From: Janthinobacterium sp. SUN073
GTDB lineage: Bacteria > Pseudomonadota > Gammaproteobacteria > Burkholderiales > Burkholderiaceae_D
NCBI RefSeq assembly: GCF_030397665.1
Contig: NZ_JAPUBT010000017.1
Location: 1 to 60,513, forward strand
Reading direction: 5' to 3'
Length of the DNA: 60,513 nucleotides
Shown here: positions 35,108 through 43,192 of the stretch, piece after piece
How positions within the stretch are numbered: position 1 is the first letter of the stretch
Layout of the letters: each line of letters opens with the position of its first letter
Translations under genes and position numbers: made by a program
The notes under the pieces: generated by a model
The model's database searches: none
The model's input: only the letters and a program-made list of their open reading frames with translations
What the model was told of the DNA's origin: nothing

Positions 35108-37147
35108 TCAGGCCGCGATGGCCAGCGGGTGGCGCGTCGCTTCCGCCATCGCCATGCCGCCGTTGAGTTGCCATGCCGCAGCATGGCCCAGGCGGCGCAG
35201 ACAGGCGCTAGCGCGCGCGCTGCGGTTGCCGCTGCGGCAGAAAAAGACCAGCGGGCAGTGAGGCTGCTGCAGCCATGCGGCCACCTGCCCGGCCAGGCGA
35301 CTCAGCGGTACGCTGTGCACGGCGCAGCCCTCGAACACGTTTCCGGCGCAGGCCGCGTGTTCATACGCTTCGCGCACGTCGACGAGGATGGCGTCAGGAT
35401 GCTGGCGCAAGAAGGCGGGCAGGCTGGCCGCATCGAGCTGCAGTTCGGCGGCCGGCACGAGGCCGTCCCGCACCGTGCGCACGGTGCCGCAGATGCTGCC
35501 GTCGTCGCGTGCGGCGCACAGCACGGTGTCCGGCGTCAGCAGCGCCGCATCCAGCAAGGGCGTCAGCGCCTCGGGCGCGAGCGTGCCGATGAAGGCGAAG
35601 CGCTGCCCCAGCAAATACACATGGTTTTCGCCACACTCGACGCGGCGCAAACGCTGCTGGCCCAGTGCCAGCTCACCGTCGATATCGACGCGACCCACCT
35701 GTTCGATGGCGAGTTCCTGCAGCAAGGCCAGGCGCGCCACGCCATGGTCGGCTGGCGCCGTCGTGTGCACGATGGCGCGCAAGGCCAGGTGCTGGCAACG
35801 GATGAAGGCGGCCAGGCGCGGCACGAGCGCGGCGACGGGATCGATGACGACGCAACTGGCACTGGCGGCGTCGCTGAGCAGCCAGGTGCACTGGCCATCG
35901 ACGCTCAGCTGGATTATGCCGTCCTGCGCGCCGTCCTGCTGCGATGGCGTCAGCGCCGACGGCAGCAGACAGCTGCTGCGCAGCGCTTCGCCGCAGCGCT
36001 CGATGCGCGCGCAGGCGGCCGCTATCGTCGCGGCATCGATCAGGGGGCCGAATGACAAACGGATGGCCGAACTGGCGCGCCATTGCGGCACGTGCATCGC
36101 TTCGAGCACATAGCTGGGCAGGGCCTTGGCGGCGGAACAGGCGCTGCCCGAGCTGACGCGCACGCGCGCCGCGTCGAACAGGTCCAGCAGCTCTTTCGAG
36201 GACAGGCCCGGCACGGAAAAATTGAGCGTCGTCGGCAGCGACAACGCAAACGGCATATTGAAAACGATGCCGGGGAAAGCGCGCTCCAGGCTGGTCACCA
36301 GCTGCGCGCGGAAAGCGACCAGCTCCGCGTGGCTGCGGAAGGTCTTGCCATCGTCCAGCGCAGCCAGCACGGCGCCCAGGGCGGCGATGCCGGCCATGTT
36401 CTCCGTGCCCGAGCGCAGGCCCGCCTCCTGGCCGCCGCCCATCATCAACGGTGTAAATGGCGCGCCGGCGCGCACATACAGCATGCCGATGCCCTTCGGC
36501 GCATACAGCTTGTGGCCGGAGAACGGCGCGTAATCGATGCGCGTGGCGGCCAGGTTCAGTTTCAGCTTGCCCAGCGCCTGCACGCAATCGACCATCCAGT
36601 AGGCGTCCGCGCCGCGTTCCTGCAGCAGTTGCGCGATGGCGGACAAATCGCTGACGACGCCCGTTTCATTATTCGCCGCCATCGTGCACAGCATGGCTGT
36701 GTCGCCGATCAGCGCGTCAAGTGCCTGCAGATCGTGGCGCCCCTGCGCATCGACGGGCAACTTGCGCACTTCCAGGTTCAGTCCCAATAGCCGGTTCCAG
36801 TGCGCCAGGCTTTCCGGCACGGCCTTGTGCTCGGTCGCGCCATACAGCAGCAGGCTGCCGATGCGCTGGCCCGCAGCGCGCCGTTCGCGCAGCGCGCACA
36901 GGGCCGACAGCACGGCCGTCTGGATGCCTTCGGTGGCGCCGCTATTGAACATCAAGCGGCCGTCGCCCACGCCCAGCAAGCCGCGGGCGCGCTGGCGCAC
37001 GCCATCCATCATGGCCTTGGCCTGCAATCCCGTGGCATGGGTGCTGCTGGGATTGCCATAGCCCTGCTCCATCGCTTGCCGGGCGGCGGCAACGGCGGCG
37101 GGCAGCACGCAAGTGGTGGCATTGCTGTCGAGGTAGATTTCTTTCAT
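35108..37147 (-). CDS. Cysteine desulfurase fused to a degenerate persulfide-dioxygenase domain and a rhodanese
   Basis: 679 residues in three parts. (1) Residues 1-385: NifS/IscS-like cysteine desulfurase, PLP lysine K213 in SGHKLYAPKG, catalytic Cys337 in SSGSACSAAK. (2) About 410-560: a metallo-beta-lactamase-like domain resembling ETHE1/Blh persulfide dioxygenase (LLSDAASASCVVIDPV), but the metal motif THxHxDH reads TTAPADH (464-468 region), with two His lost, and the GHTPG and FTGD motifs are also missing, so it is probably not catalytic. (3) About 575-679: rhodanese with active loop CRSGNRS (C637). Sulfur from cysteine could pass as persulfide from C337 to C637. It is divergent from a DecR-like regulator, which points to cysteine breakdown or sulfur trafficking. 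The start 37147 gives the NifS-type N-terminus MKEIYLDSNATT. Confidence 0.85.
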   Translation of the reverse strand: MKEIYLDSNATTCVLPAAVAAARQAMEQGYGNPSSTHATGLQAKAMMDGVRQRARGLLGVGDGRLMFNSGATEGIQTAVLSALCALRERRAAGQRIGSLLLYGATEHKAVPESLAHWNRLLGLNLEVRKLPVDAQGRHDLQALDALIGDTAMLCTMAANNETGVVSDLSAIAQLLQERGADAYWMVDCVQALGKLKLNLAATRIDYAPFSGHKLYAPKGIGMLYVRAGAPFTPLMMGGGQEAGLRSGTENMAGIAALGAVLAALDDGKTFRSHAELVAFRAQLVTSLERAFPGIVFNMPFALSLPTTLNFSVPGLSSKELLDLFDAARVRVSSGSACSAAKALPSYVLEAMHVPQWRASSAIRLSFGPLIDAATIAAACARIERCGEALRSSCLLPSALTPSQQDGAQDGIIQLSVDGQCTWLLSDAASASCVVIDPVAALVPRLAAFIRCQHLALRAIVHTTAPADHGVARLALLQELAIEQVGRVDIDGELALGQQRLRRVECGENHVYLLGQRFAFIGTLAPEALTPLLDAALLTPDTVLCAARDDGSICGTVRTVRDGLVPAAELQLDAASLPAFLRQHPDAILVDVREAYEHAACAGNVFEGCAVHSVPLSRLAGQVAAWLQQPHCPLVFFCRSGNRSARASACLRRLGHAAAWQLNGGMAMAEATRHPLAIAA

Positions 37148-37259
37148 GATGACCGTCTGAGTATTCTCTAAAAAGGGCGCAGCGCCAGTGGCTGAAACGT
37201 ATGGATAGTTTACCGGCACGCTGCCGTGAAGATATGCCAAAAGACACTGCAACTACGCT

Positions 37260-37298
37260 ACTATGCAGCATAGTCATACTATAAAAACTGGAATAGTA
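37260..37298. promoter_or_regulatory. Paired ACTAT/ATAGT operators for the Lrp-type regulator
   Basis: Two inverted repeats share the same half-site: ACTATGC-A-GCATAGT (37260-37274), a perfect 15-base palindrome, and TACTAT-N10-ATAGTA (37277-37298), ending two bases before the regulator ATG. They lie in the 153-base divergent gap, where an Lrp/DecR protein would control both genes. The regulator's own -10-like TATAAA overlaps the second repeat, suggesting autorepression. Confidence 0.55.
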
Positions 37299-37300
37299 AA

Positions 37301-37798
37301 ATGAATTCACCAAATACCACGCTCGACAAATTCGACTGCGCCATCCTGGCCGCCCTGCAGCAGGACGGCACCCTGTCGATCGCCGCCCTCAGCGAGAAGA
37401 TCGGCTTGTCCAGCACGCCGTGCTGGAAGCGGGTCAAGCGCCTGGAGGAAGAGGGCTATATCGAGAGCCGCGTGGCCATCGTCAACCGGCAAAAAGTGGG
37501 CTTGCCCGTCACCGTCTTCGTCAGCGTGCGCACGGGGCAGCACGATGAAAAATGGCTGCGCCGCTTCGCCGCCGCCGTCATCGTCCTGCCCGAGGTACAG
37601 GAATTCCACCGCATGAGCGGCGACATCGACTACCTGCTGAAAGTCGTCACCACCGACATCAAGGGCTACGATACCTTTTATAAAAAGCTCATCAAGGCCG
37701 TGCAGCTGACGGGCGTGTCGTCCGCCTTTTCCATGGAGCAAATCAAGTGCAGCACGGAATTGCCACTGGAATTGATCGCCCACGGCTTGCCTGCCTGA
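37301..37798 (+). CDS. Lrp/AsnC-family regulator, DecR (YbaO)-like
   Basis: 165 residues. An N-terminal winged helix (about 8-60; LSEKIGLSSTPCWKRVKRLEEEGYI) is followed by an AsnC-type ligand-binding (RAM) domain (about 68-150; HRMSGDIDYLLKVVTTD, YDTFYKKLI). The HTH (TPCWKR-KRLE) and the C-terminal segment SAFSMEQIKCSTELPLE closely resemble E. coli DecR/YbaO, a cysteine-responsive activator of a cysteine desulfidase. It is divergent from the cysteine desulfurase fusion gene, with candidate operators between them. Cysteine sensing is therefore a reasoned inference from family and context. Confidence 0.85.
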   Translation: MNSPNTTLDKFDCAILAALQQDGTLSIAALSEKIGLSSTPCWKRVKRLEEEGYIESRVAIVNRQKVGLPVTVFVSVRTGQHDEKWLRRFAAAVIVLPEVQEFHRMSGDIDYLLKVVTTDIKGYDTFYKKLIKAVQLTGVSSAFSMEQIKCSTELPLELIAHGLPA

Positions 37799-37995
37799 AC
37801 GTTTTTCCACCCTGCGCCGGTGTACATGAAAAACACGCATGTTAACACCTTACAATCGTTGCCATACAGCAACACAACTGCATTAAATACGGCATACCCC
37901 CACTATATGCCCCTTATCCGTCGCTATACTGCGCACTTGTCCGTGCCTTTCTGGCAACCTCTGCCGGTCGCGCGGGCCCATTCCCAGGGTCTTCC

Positions 37996-39999
37996 ATGCA
38001 TTTGCTTCGCCATCTTTCCATCCAGAAAAAACTGATGTTCAGCATGGGCTTATGCCTGCTGCTGTTCATGGGAATTTCATCCTTCCTCAGCGTGCGCATG
38101 AGCAGCGACTATGTGCGCGAGCGGGTCGTCGGCCAGGAACTGCCAGCCCAGGTGGGAGAAATCCGCAATGATGTGCTGCGCCAGATCAATCAACCGCTGT
38201 CGGTCGTGCAAACGATGGCCAATGATGTCTTTTTGCAAGACTGGGAAGATGCGGACCTGGCGGAAAACGGCTTGCCGACCTTCCAGCGCTACGCCAGGAT
38301 GCTCAAGGAAAAAAACAAGGCGGCCGTCGTCAGCTGGAGTTCGCAAACTGCGTCCCGGTACATGACCGATGCGGGCCTGATCCGCACACTGGACAAGCAA
38401 CAGCCAGCCGATCATTGGTTCTTCAGCATGCTCGACGAAAACAAACAGCACACGATCAATCTGGACCGCGATCCAGCCTCGGGCAGTTTCATGCTGTTCC
38501 TGAATGCGCGGGGCCAGACGGCCGGTGGCAAGGCCGTCATTGCAGGCATGGGCTTGAGCGTCGATGCCATGGCCGACACCATCCGCAGCTACAAGGTCGG
38601 CCAGACGGGCCATGTCTACCTGGTACGCGCCGACGGCAACCTGCTGATCCATCGCGACCCGGCCCTGGCCGATGGCAAGCATCAGTTGAAGGACTTGCCC
38701 GGCTTTAATGCAGCATTGAGCAAGACTCTGCTGACCGGCAACAAATACACCTATGCCAGTTATGCGGCGCCGGCCGGCAAGCAGCTCGTCGCCGCCTCCT
38801 TCGTGCCGGAATTGAATCTGTATGTGATGGCGGAAGTGCCGGAAGCGGAAGTGCTGGGCAATGTCACGCGTTCGGCCCTGATCGCCGCCCTGATCGCCGG
38901 GCTGGTCGGCGGCGGCATCTCCCTGTGCATCATTTATGTCATCAGCCGCGCCATCGCCGCCCCCGTCGCACGCGCGGCGGACATGCTCAGCGAGATCGCC
39001 AGCGGGAATGGCGACCTGAGCCGCCGCATGCCCGTCGAATCGGAAGACGAGGTCGGTGCACTGGCCGCCGCCTTCAACCGTTTCGTCGCATCGCTGAACG
39101 TGACGATACGCGAAGTTCGTGACAGTACCGGGGCTATTGCCAGCGCATCGAGCCAGATCGCGTCGGGTAACCTGGACCTGTCGGCGCGCACGGAAACCCA
39201 GGCATCGAGCCTGGAAGAGACGGCGGCGGCCATGGAAGAACTGACGTCAACCGTCAAACAGAATGCGGATAATGCCCGGCAGGCGAACCAGTTGGTGGTG
39301 TCGGCCTCAAGCCACGCCGTCAAGGGTGGCGAAGTGGTCGGACAAGTCGTGCAGACGATGGGCGCGATTACGGAAAGTTCGCGCAAGATCGCGGATATTA
39401 TCGGTGTGATCGACGGCATTGCCTTTCAAACCAATATCCTCGCCCTGAACGCGGCGGTCGAGGCGGCGCGCGCGGGCGAACAGGGCCGCGGCTTTGCCGT
39501 GGTGGCGACAGAAGTGCGCAACCTGGCGCAACGTTCGGCAGCGGCGGCCAGGGAAATCAAGGACTTGATCGTCGACTCGGGCAGCAAGGTGGAAGCGGGC
39601 AGCAAGCTGGTCGACTCCGCCGGCGCCACCATGCAGGACATCGTCGTGTCGGTCCAGAGGGTCGCCGACCTGATGGGAGAAATCGCTTCAGCCAGCCAGG
39701 AGCAAAGCCAGGGCATCGCGCAAGTCAATGCCACCGTCACGCAGATGGACGACGCGACCCAGCAAAATGCAGCCCTGGTGGAAGAAGCGGCGGCGGCAGC
39801 CCAATCCTTGCAAGACCAGGCAGACCGGTTGGCGCAGGTGGTCAGCGTCTTCAAACTGGAAGAAACGGGGCATGCAGTGCCGCGGCAAGCGCCCCACCAG
39901 CCCGTGCAGCCCAAGCCGGCGCGCATGCTAACGGCAAAAACGGCGATACCCGCCGCTCGCCCGACAGCGCCGGCCAGCGATGCGTGGGAAGAGTTTTAA
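37996..39999 (+). CDS. Methyl-accepting chemotaxis protein (double-Cache type)
   Basis: 667 residues. Membrane helices at about 13-34 and 290-312 bracket a periplasmic ligand domain of ~255 residues with dCache features (VGQTGHVYLVRADGNLLIHRD). HAMP (about 313-365) and the long signalling coiled coil follow; the hairpin tip has the usual IDGIAFQTNILALNAAVEAARAGEQGRGFAVVA-type region (around 475-505) and methylation helices flank it. The last residues, AWEEF, match the pentapeptide that tethers CheR/CheB in high-abundance receptors. The ligand is unknown. The 197-base upstream gap shows no convincing sigma-28 promoter. Confidence 0.93.
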   Translation: MHLLRHLSIQKKLMFSMGLCLLLFMGISSFLSVRMSSDYVRERVVGQELPAQVGEIRNDVLRQINQPLSVVQTMANDVFLQDWEDADLAENGLPTFQRYARMLKEKNKAAVVSWSSQTASRYMTDAGLIRTLDKQQPADHWFFSMLDENKQHTINLDRDPASGSFMLFLNARGQTAGGKAVIAGMGLSVDAMADTIRSYKVGQTGHVYLVRADGNLLIHRDPALADGKHQLKDLPGFNAALSKTLLTGNKYTYASYAAPAGKQLVAASFVPELNLYVMAEVPEAEVLGNVTRSALIAALIAGLVGGGISLCIIYVISRAIAAPVARAADMLSEIASGNGDLSRRMPVESEDEVGALAAAFNRFVASLNVTIREVRDSTGAIASASSQIASGNLDLSARTETQASSLEETAAAMEELTSTVKQNADNARQANQLVVSASSHAVKGGEVVGQVVQTMGAITESSRKIADIIGVIDGIAFQTNILALNAAVEAARAGEQGRGFAVVATEVRNLAQRSAAAAREIKDLIVDSGSKVEAGSKLVDSAGATMQDIVVSVQRVADLMGEIASASQEQSQGIAQVNATVTQMDDATQQNAALVEEAAAAAQSLQDQADRLAQVVSVFKLEETGHAVPRQAPHQPVQPKPARMLTAKTAIPAARPTAPASDAWEEF

Positions 40000-40005
40000 A
40001 GGGGA

Positions 40006-40506
40006 TTACATCGCCGGCGCTTTCACGCTCGCCGCTTGCTTGAAGAAATCATAAATGCCGCTTTCACTCATGCGGCGCGCATTCGCCAATTCACCGCCCT
40101 TGGTGGCGTACAGCACCTGGTTGTTGTCGCTCGAGACCAGCACGGCAGCCGGGATGCCTTTCTTGAGCGGATTACCATAGGCTTGCGCCACGTCCAGGTT
40201 ATGGTCGAAGTTGCCCACATCGACCTTGACGACCTTGAACTGCTGTTGCATCAACTCGGCGTTCTTGCCTTCCTTCAATGCCTTGTCGAGCGCACGGCAA
40301 TCCTCGCACCAGTTGGCGCCAAAGATCAGCAAGACAGGCACGTGCGCCGCCTTGGCGTCGGCCAAGGCGCGGGCCACGTCGGCCTTGGCGTCGGCTGCCG
40401 CGTTGTACGGCAAGTGCGGCGTGGCGACCGGGTTGGCCGGTGTCGGCGCGGCGGCAACGGCGGTGCCGGCAAGCAGCAGGCTGGCAAGAAGAATGGAAAG
40501 GCGCAT
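40006..40506 (-). CDS. Exported thioredoxin-like protein
   Basis: 166 residues with a signal peptide (SILLASLLLAGTAVAAA). The thioredoxin fold carries the redox motif WCEDC in LIFGANWCEDCRALDKAL and a cis-Pro site GIPAAVLV. The C-terminal region stops early, as in thioredoxin_7-like proteins. It probably acts on periplasmic disulfides; whether it reduces or oxidises is unknown. The start at 40506 has AGGAG six bases upstream; the 46-codon upstream extension is not coding. It converges with the chemoreceptor gene (6-base gap). Confidence 0.83.
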   Translation of the reverse strand: MRLSILLASLLLAGTAVAAAPTPANPVATPHLPYNAAADAKADVARALADAKAAHVPVLLIFGANWCEDCRALDKALKEGKNAELMQQQFKVVKVDVGNFDHNLDVAQAYGNPLKKGIPAAVLVSSDNNQVLYATKGGELANARRMSESGIYDFFKQAASVKAPAM

Positions 40507-40797
40507 GCAGGGCTCCTGAGAGAAATCGTGAGACCAGCTGAACAGCTGCCAGCGGGCGTGATTGCCTAGAATATGCCTGCTTGTGGGAAATATCCACCAT
40601 TTAATTGCACTGTGCTTATGCGGAAAACGTCTAAGCGGCACCAAAAGAGCCTTCCATCATCGCGGTCTCCAGGAACTTGCTGGCGCGGCACGGCTTGCAG
40701 GCGGTCTGCGCGGAAGAGTAACGCCGGCAGCGAAATGCAACGCATGGGATAATCTCGGGCTCACACTGAGCAACGCGGCCCGAACGCGCCCTCCCCC

Positions 40798-41964
40798 ATG
40801 ACGACTTCTTTCCTGGCACGCTGGCTGCCGCAACCGAACAACGGCAGCCGCCGCGAACAAGCGCGCGCCTGCGCGGGCGCCATCTGCGGCCTGCTGCTCA
40901 CTGGTCTCATCTGCCACTTCCTGCTGGCCCCCGACAGCGCCAGCGTCTACCTGATCGCGCCCATGGGCGCCTCGGCCGTGCTGCTGTTCTGTCTGCCAGC
41001 GAGCCCGCTGGCGCAACCGTGGTCGGTGGTCGGCGGCAATGTCGTCTCCGGCCTGGTCGGCATGGCCTGCGTCAAATGGTTAGGATCTGGCGTGGGCGTG
41101 GCGGCGCTGGCGGCCTGCCTGGCCATCAGCGCCATGTTTGCCCTGCGCTGTTTGCATCCGCCGGGCGGCGCCGTGGCGCTCACCACCGTCGTCGGTGGCG
41201 CCAGCGTGCATGCGGCCGGCTTTGAATTCGTCTTCATCACCGTGCTGTTCAATTCCGCCGTGCTGGTCGCCTGCGCCGTGCTGTACAACAACCTGACGGG
41301 ACGCCGCTACCCGCACATCCAGCAATTGATGGCGCCGCATCCGCACGCCACCAGGGATGACGTGCCCAGCAACCGCCTGGGCTTTTCACCGGACGATCTC
41401 GATGCCGTCTTGCGCCAGCACAGCGAAGTGCTCGACATCAGCCGCGACGATTTGCAAGCGATCTTCCTGCAAACGGAAATGCGCGCCTACCAGCGCCGCT
41501 TCGGCGTCGTCACCTGTGCCGACATCATGTCGAAAGATGTGCTCTGCGTGGAATTCGGCACGCCGCTCGATGTTGCCTGGCGCACCATGCGCGAGCACGA
41601 CGTGGGCGCCCTGCCCGTACTGAACCGGGCGCGCCGGGTCATCGGCATCATCACGCAGACGGATTTCCTGCGCCATGGCGGGCTCGACGATTATCAGGGC
41701 ATGCGCCAGCGCCTGCGCGGCTTGCTGCAACGCAGCGGCCTGTCCCACAGCGACAAGCCCGAGGTGGTGGGCCAGCTGATGACGCCGTCCCCGCACACGG
41801 CTCGCCTGGGCACGCCCATCATCGACCTGGTGCCCCTGATGGCCGATGCCGGCTATCACCATATTCCCATCCTCGACGATGAAGAGCGCCTGGCCGGCAT
41901 CATCAGCCAGTCCGACCTGATGGCGGCCTTATATGAAAGCCGCTTTGCCGAGGCGGCCGCATGA
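40798..41964 (+). CDS. HPP-family membrane protein with a CBS-domain pair
   Basis: 388 residues. The first ~165 form an HPP domain: four to five membrane helices with the name motif LHPPGGAVAL. HPP proteins are linked to anion (nitrite) transport across membranes in plants and cyanobacteria, but the bacterial substrate is mostly unknown. Residues ~240-385 are two CBS repeats (ADIMSKDVLCVEFGT...IGIITQTDF and GQLMTPSPHTARLGT...AGIISQSDL), which usually bind adenine nucleotides and gate the attached domain. Its stop overlaps the start of the M48 peptidase gene by four bases (ATGA), so the two are co-expressed. A -10-like GATAAT lies near 40750. Confidence 0.87.
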   Translation: MTTSFLARWLPQPNNGSRREQARACAGAICGLLLTGLICHFLLAPDSASVYLIAPMGASAVLLFCLPASPLAQPWSVVGGNVVSGLVGMACVKWLGSGVGVAALAACLAISAMFALRCLHPPGGAVALTTVVGGASVHAAGFEFVFITVLFNSAVLVACAVLYNNLTGRRYPHIQQLMAPHPHATRDDVPSNRLGFSPDDLDAVLRQHSEVLDISRDDLQAIFLQTEMRAYQRRFGVVTCADIMSKDVLCVEFGTPLDVAWRTMREHDVGALPVLNRARRVIGIITQTDFLRHGGLDDYQGMRQRLRGLLQRSGLSHSDKPEVVGQLMTPSPHTARLGTPIIDLVPLMADAGYHHIPILDDEERLAGIISQSDLMAALYESRFAEAAA

Positions 41965-43058
41965 CGCCATTCCAGGCATTGCTGACCAGCCCCGAGGGCG
42001 GCGCGGCTGGCACACCCGTCAGCGCGCATTTTTTCGGCGCGCAGTTGGTCATCGACGCGCCCGGCCATAACGTGGATGTGGCGCAACTGGTCGTCAGCGT
42101 GGGCGGTGTCGATGGGCCTGAACTGTTCCTGAACTGGCTCGACGCACAAGGCCGGCAAGCGTCGTTGAAACCGCTGACCGCGAGCGACATCGCCATCGTG
42201 CTAAAAGAAGCGCCACAGACGCTGCAGCCGCAACTGCAGCGTCTGTGGAGCGAACGCCAGCGCAACCGGCGGCAAGTATCGGGTTGGCTGGCCGGCTTGA
42301 CGGGCGCGGCCGTCGTCGCTGCCGCCCTGCTGTGGTGGCAAGGCAGCCATGCCATCGGCACACTGGCGGGATGGATACCCCTGTCGACGGAAAAGCAGCT
42401 GGGCGAACTGGCCCTGGCGCAAGTGCGCGCGCAGGGCGGCATCAGCGAGCACGGCGTGGCGCAGCAAACGCTGCAGGAGATCGGCAGCAAGCTGACAGCG
42501 GGATCGCGCTACCCGTACCGCTGGCTGGTCAAGCAGGACGACACGGTCAACGCGTTTGCCATGCCGGGCGGCATCATCGTCGTGCATACGGGCTTGCTGC
42601 GTCAGGCGGGCGACCCGGGCGAGCTGGCCGGCGTGCTGGCGCATGAAGTGCAGCATGTGGAACAGCGCCATTCGCTGCGGCAAATGATCAGCAGCCTGGG
42701 CTGGGGCGCCCTGGTGGGCCTGACCATCGGCGACATCAGCGCCGTGGCCGCCATGCTGGCGCACCAGGCCGGCACCTTGTATTTCAGCCGCGACATGGAA
42801 GAGGAAGCGGACCGTCTCGGTTTGCTTGCCTTGCAGCGCGCGCAGATCCGTCCCGACGGCATGCTGCGCTTTTTTCAGAAGCTCGATGACCAGGACAAGG
42901 CCAGTGTGCCGGGATGGATTTCCTCGCACCCGCAGACGGCGGCGCGCGCGCAGCAGATCGAGAGCCTGATCGCCGCCACGCCCTGCCCCGCCTGCCTTCC
43001 CTTAACCAGCGGGCACTGGCAGGCGATGAAAGCGGCCCTGCCGCCTACGGCAAAATAG
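41961..43058 (+). CDS. Membrane-anchored M48-family metallopeptidase
   Basis: 365 residues. An N-terminal domain of ~105 residues of unknown function precedes one membrane helix (about 113-131). The peptidase domain then has the zinc motif HEVQHVEQRH near residue 230 and the third ligand in DMEEEADRLG near 278. The catalytic domain faces the periplasm or cytoplasm depending on topology, which cannot be settled here. M48 peptidases of the HtpX/BepA kind take part in envelope quality control. It is translationally coupled (ATGA) to the HPP-CBS gene. Confidence 0.85.
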   Translation: MTPFQALLTSPEGGAAGTPVSAHFFGAQLVIDAPGHNVDVAQLVVSVGGVDGPELFLNWLDAQGRQASLKPLTASDIAIVLKEAPQTLQPQLQRLWSERQRNRRQVSGWLAGLTGAAVVAAALLWWQGSHAIGTLAGWIPLSTEKQLGELALAQVRAQGGISEHGVAQQTLQEIGSKLTAGSRYPYRWLVKQDDTVNAFAMPGGIIVVHTGLLRQAGDPGELAGVLAHEVQHVEQRHSLRQMISSLGWGALVGLTIGDISAVAAMLAHQAGTLYFSRDMEEEADRLGLLALQRAQIRPDGMLRFFQKLDDQDKASVPGWISSHPQTAARAQQIESLIAATPCPACLPLTSGHWQAMKAALPPTAK

Positions 43059-43192
43059 CAACATTCCCCTCATACAATTTATCCAAACGCACTGGGCAAT
43101 GGCGTATGCTTACGCCCCGGCTGCTCCACCGTGACCAGCACCCCTGACCTCGCTACGCCCCGTTCATTCCCTCCTTACAAAGGATATTGCGC

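Noticed and set aside
37799..37995. Sigma-28 (flagellar) promoter for the chemoreceptor
   Set aside because: No sequence close to TAAA-N15-GCCGATAA with correct spacing; only an isolated TATACT at 37925-37930.
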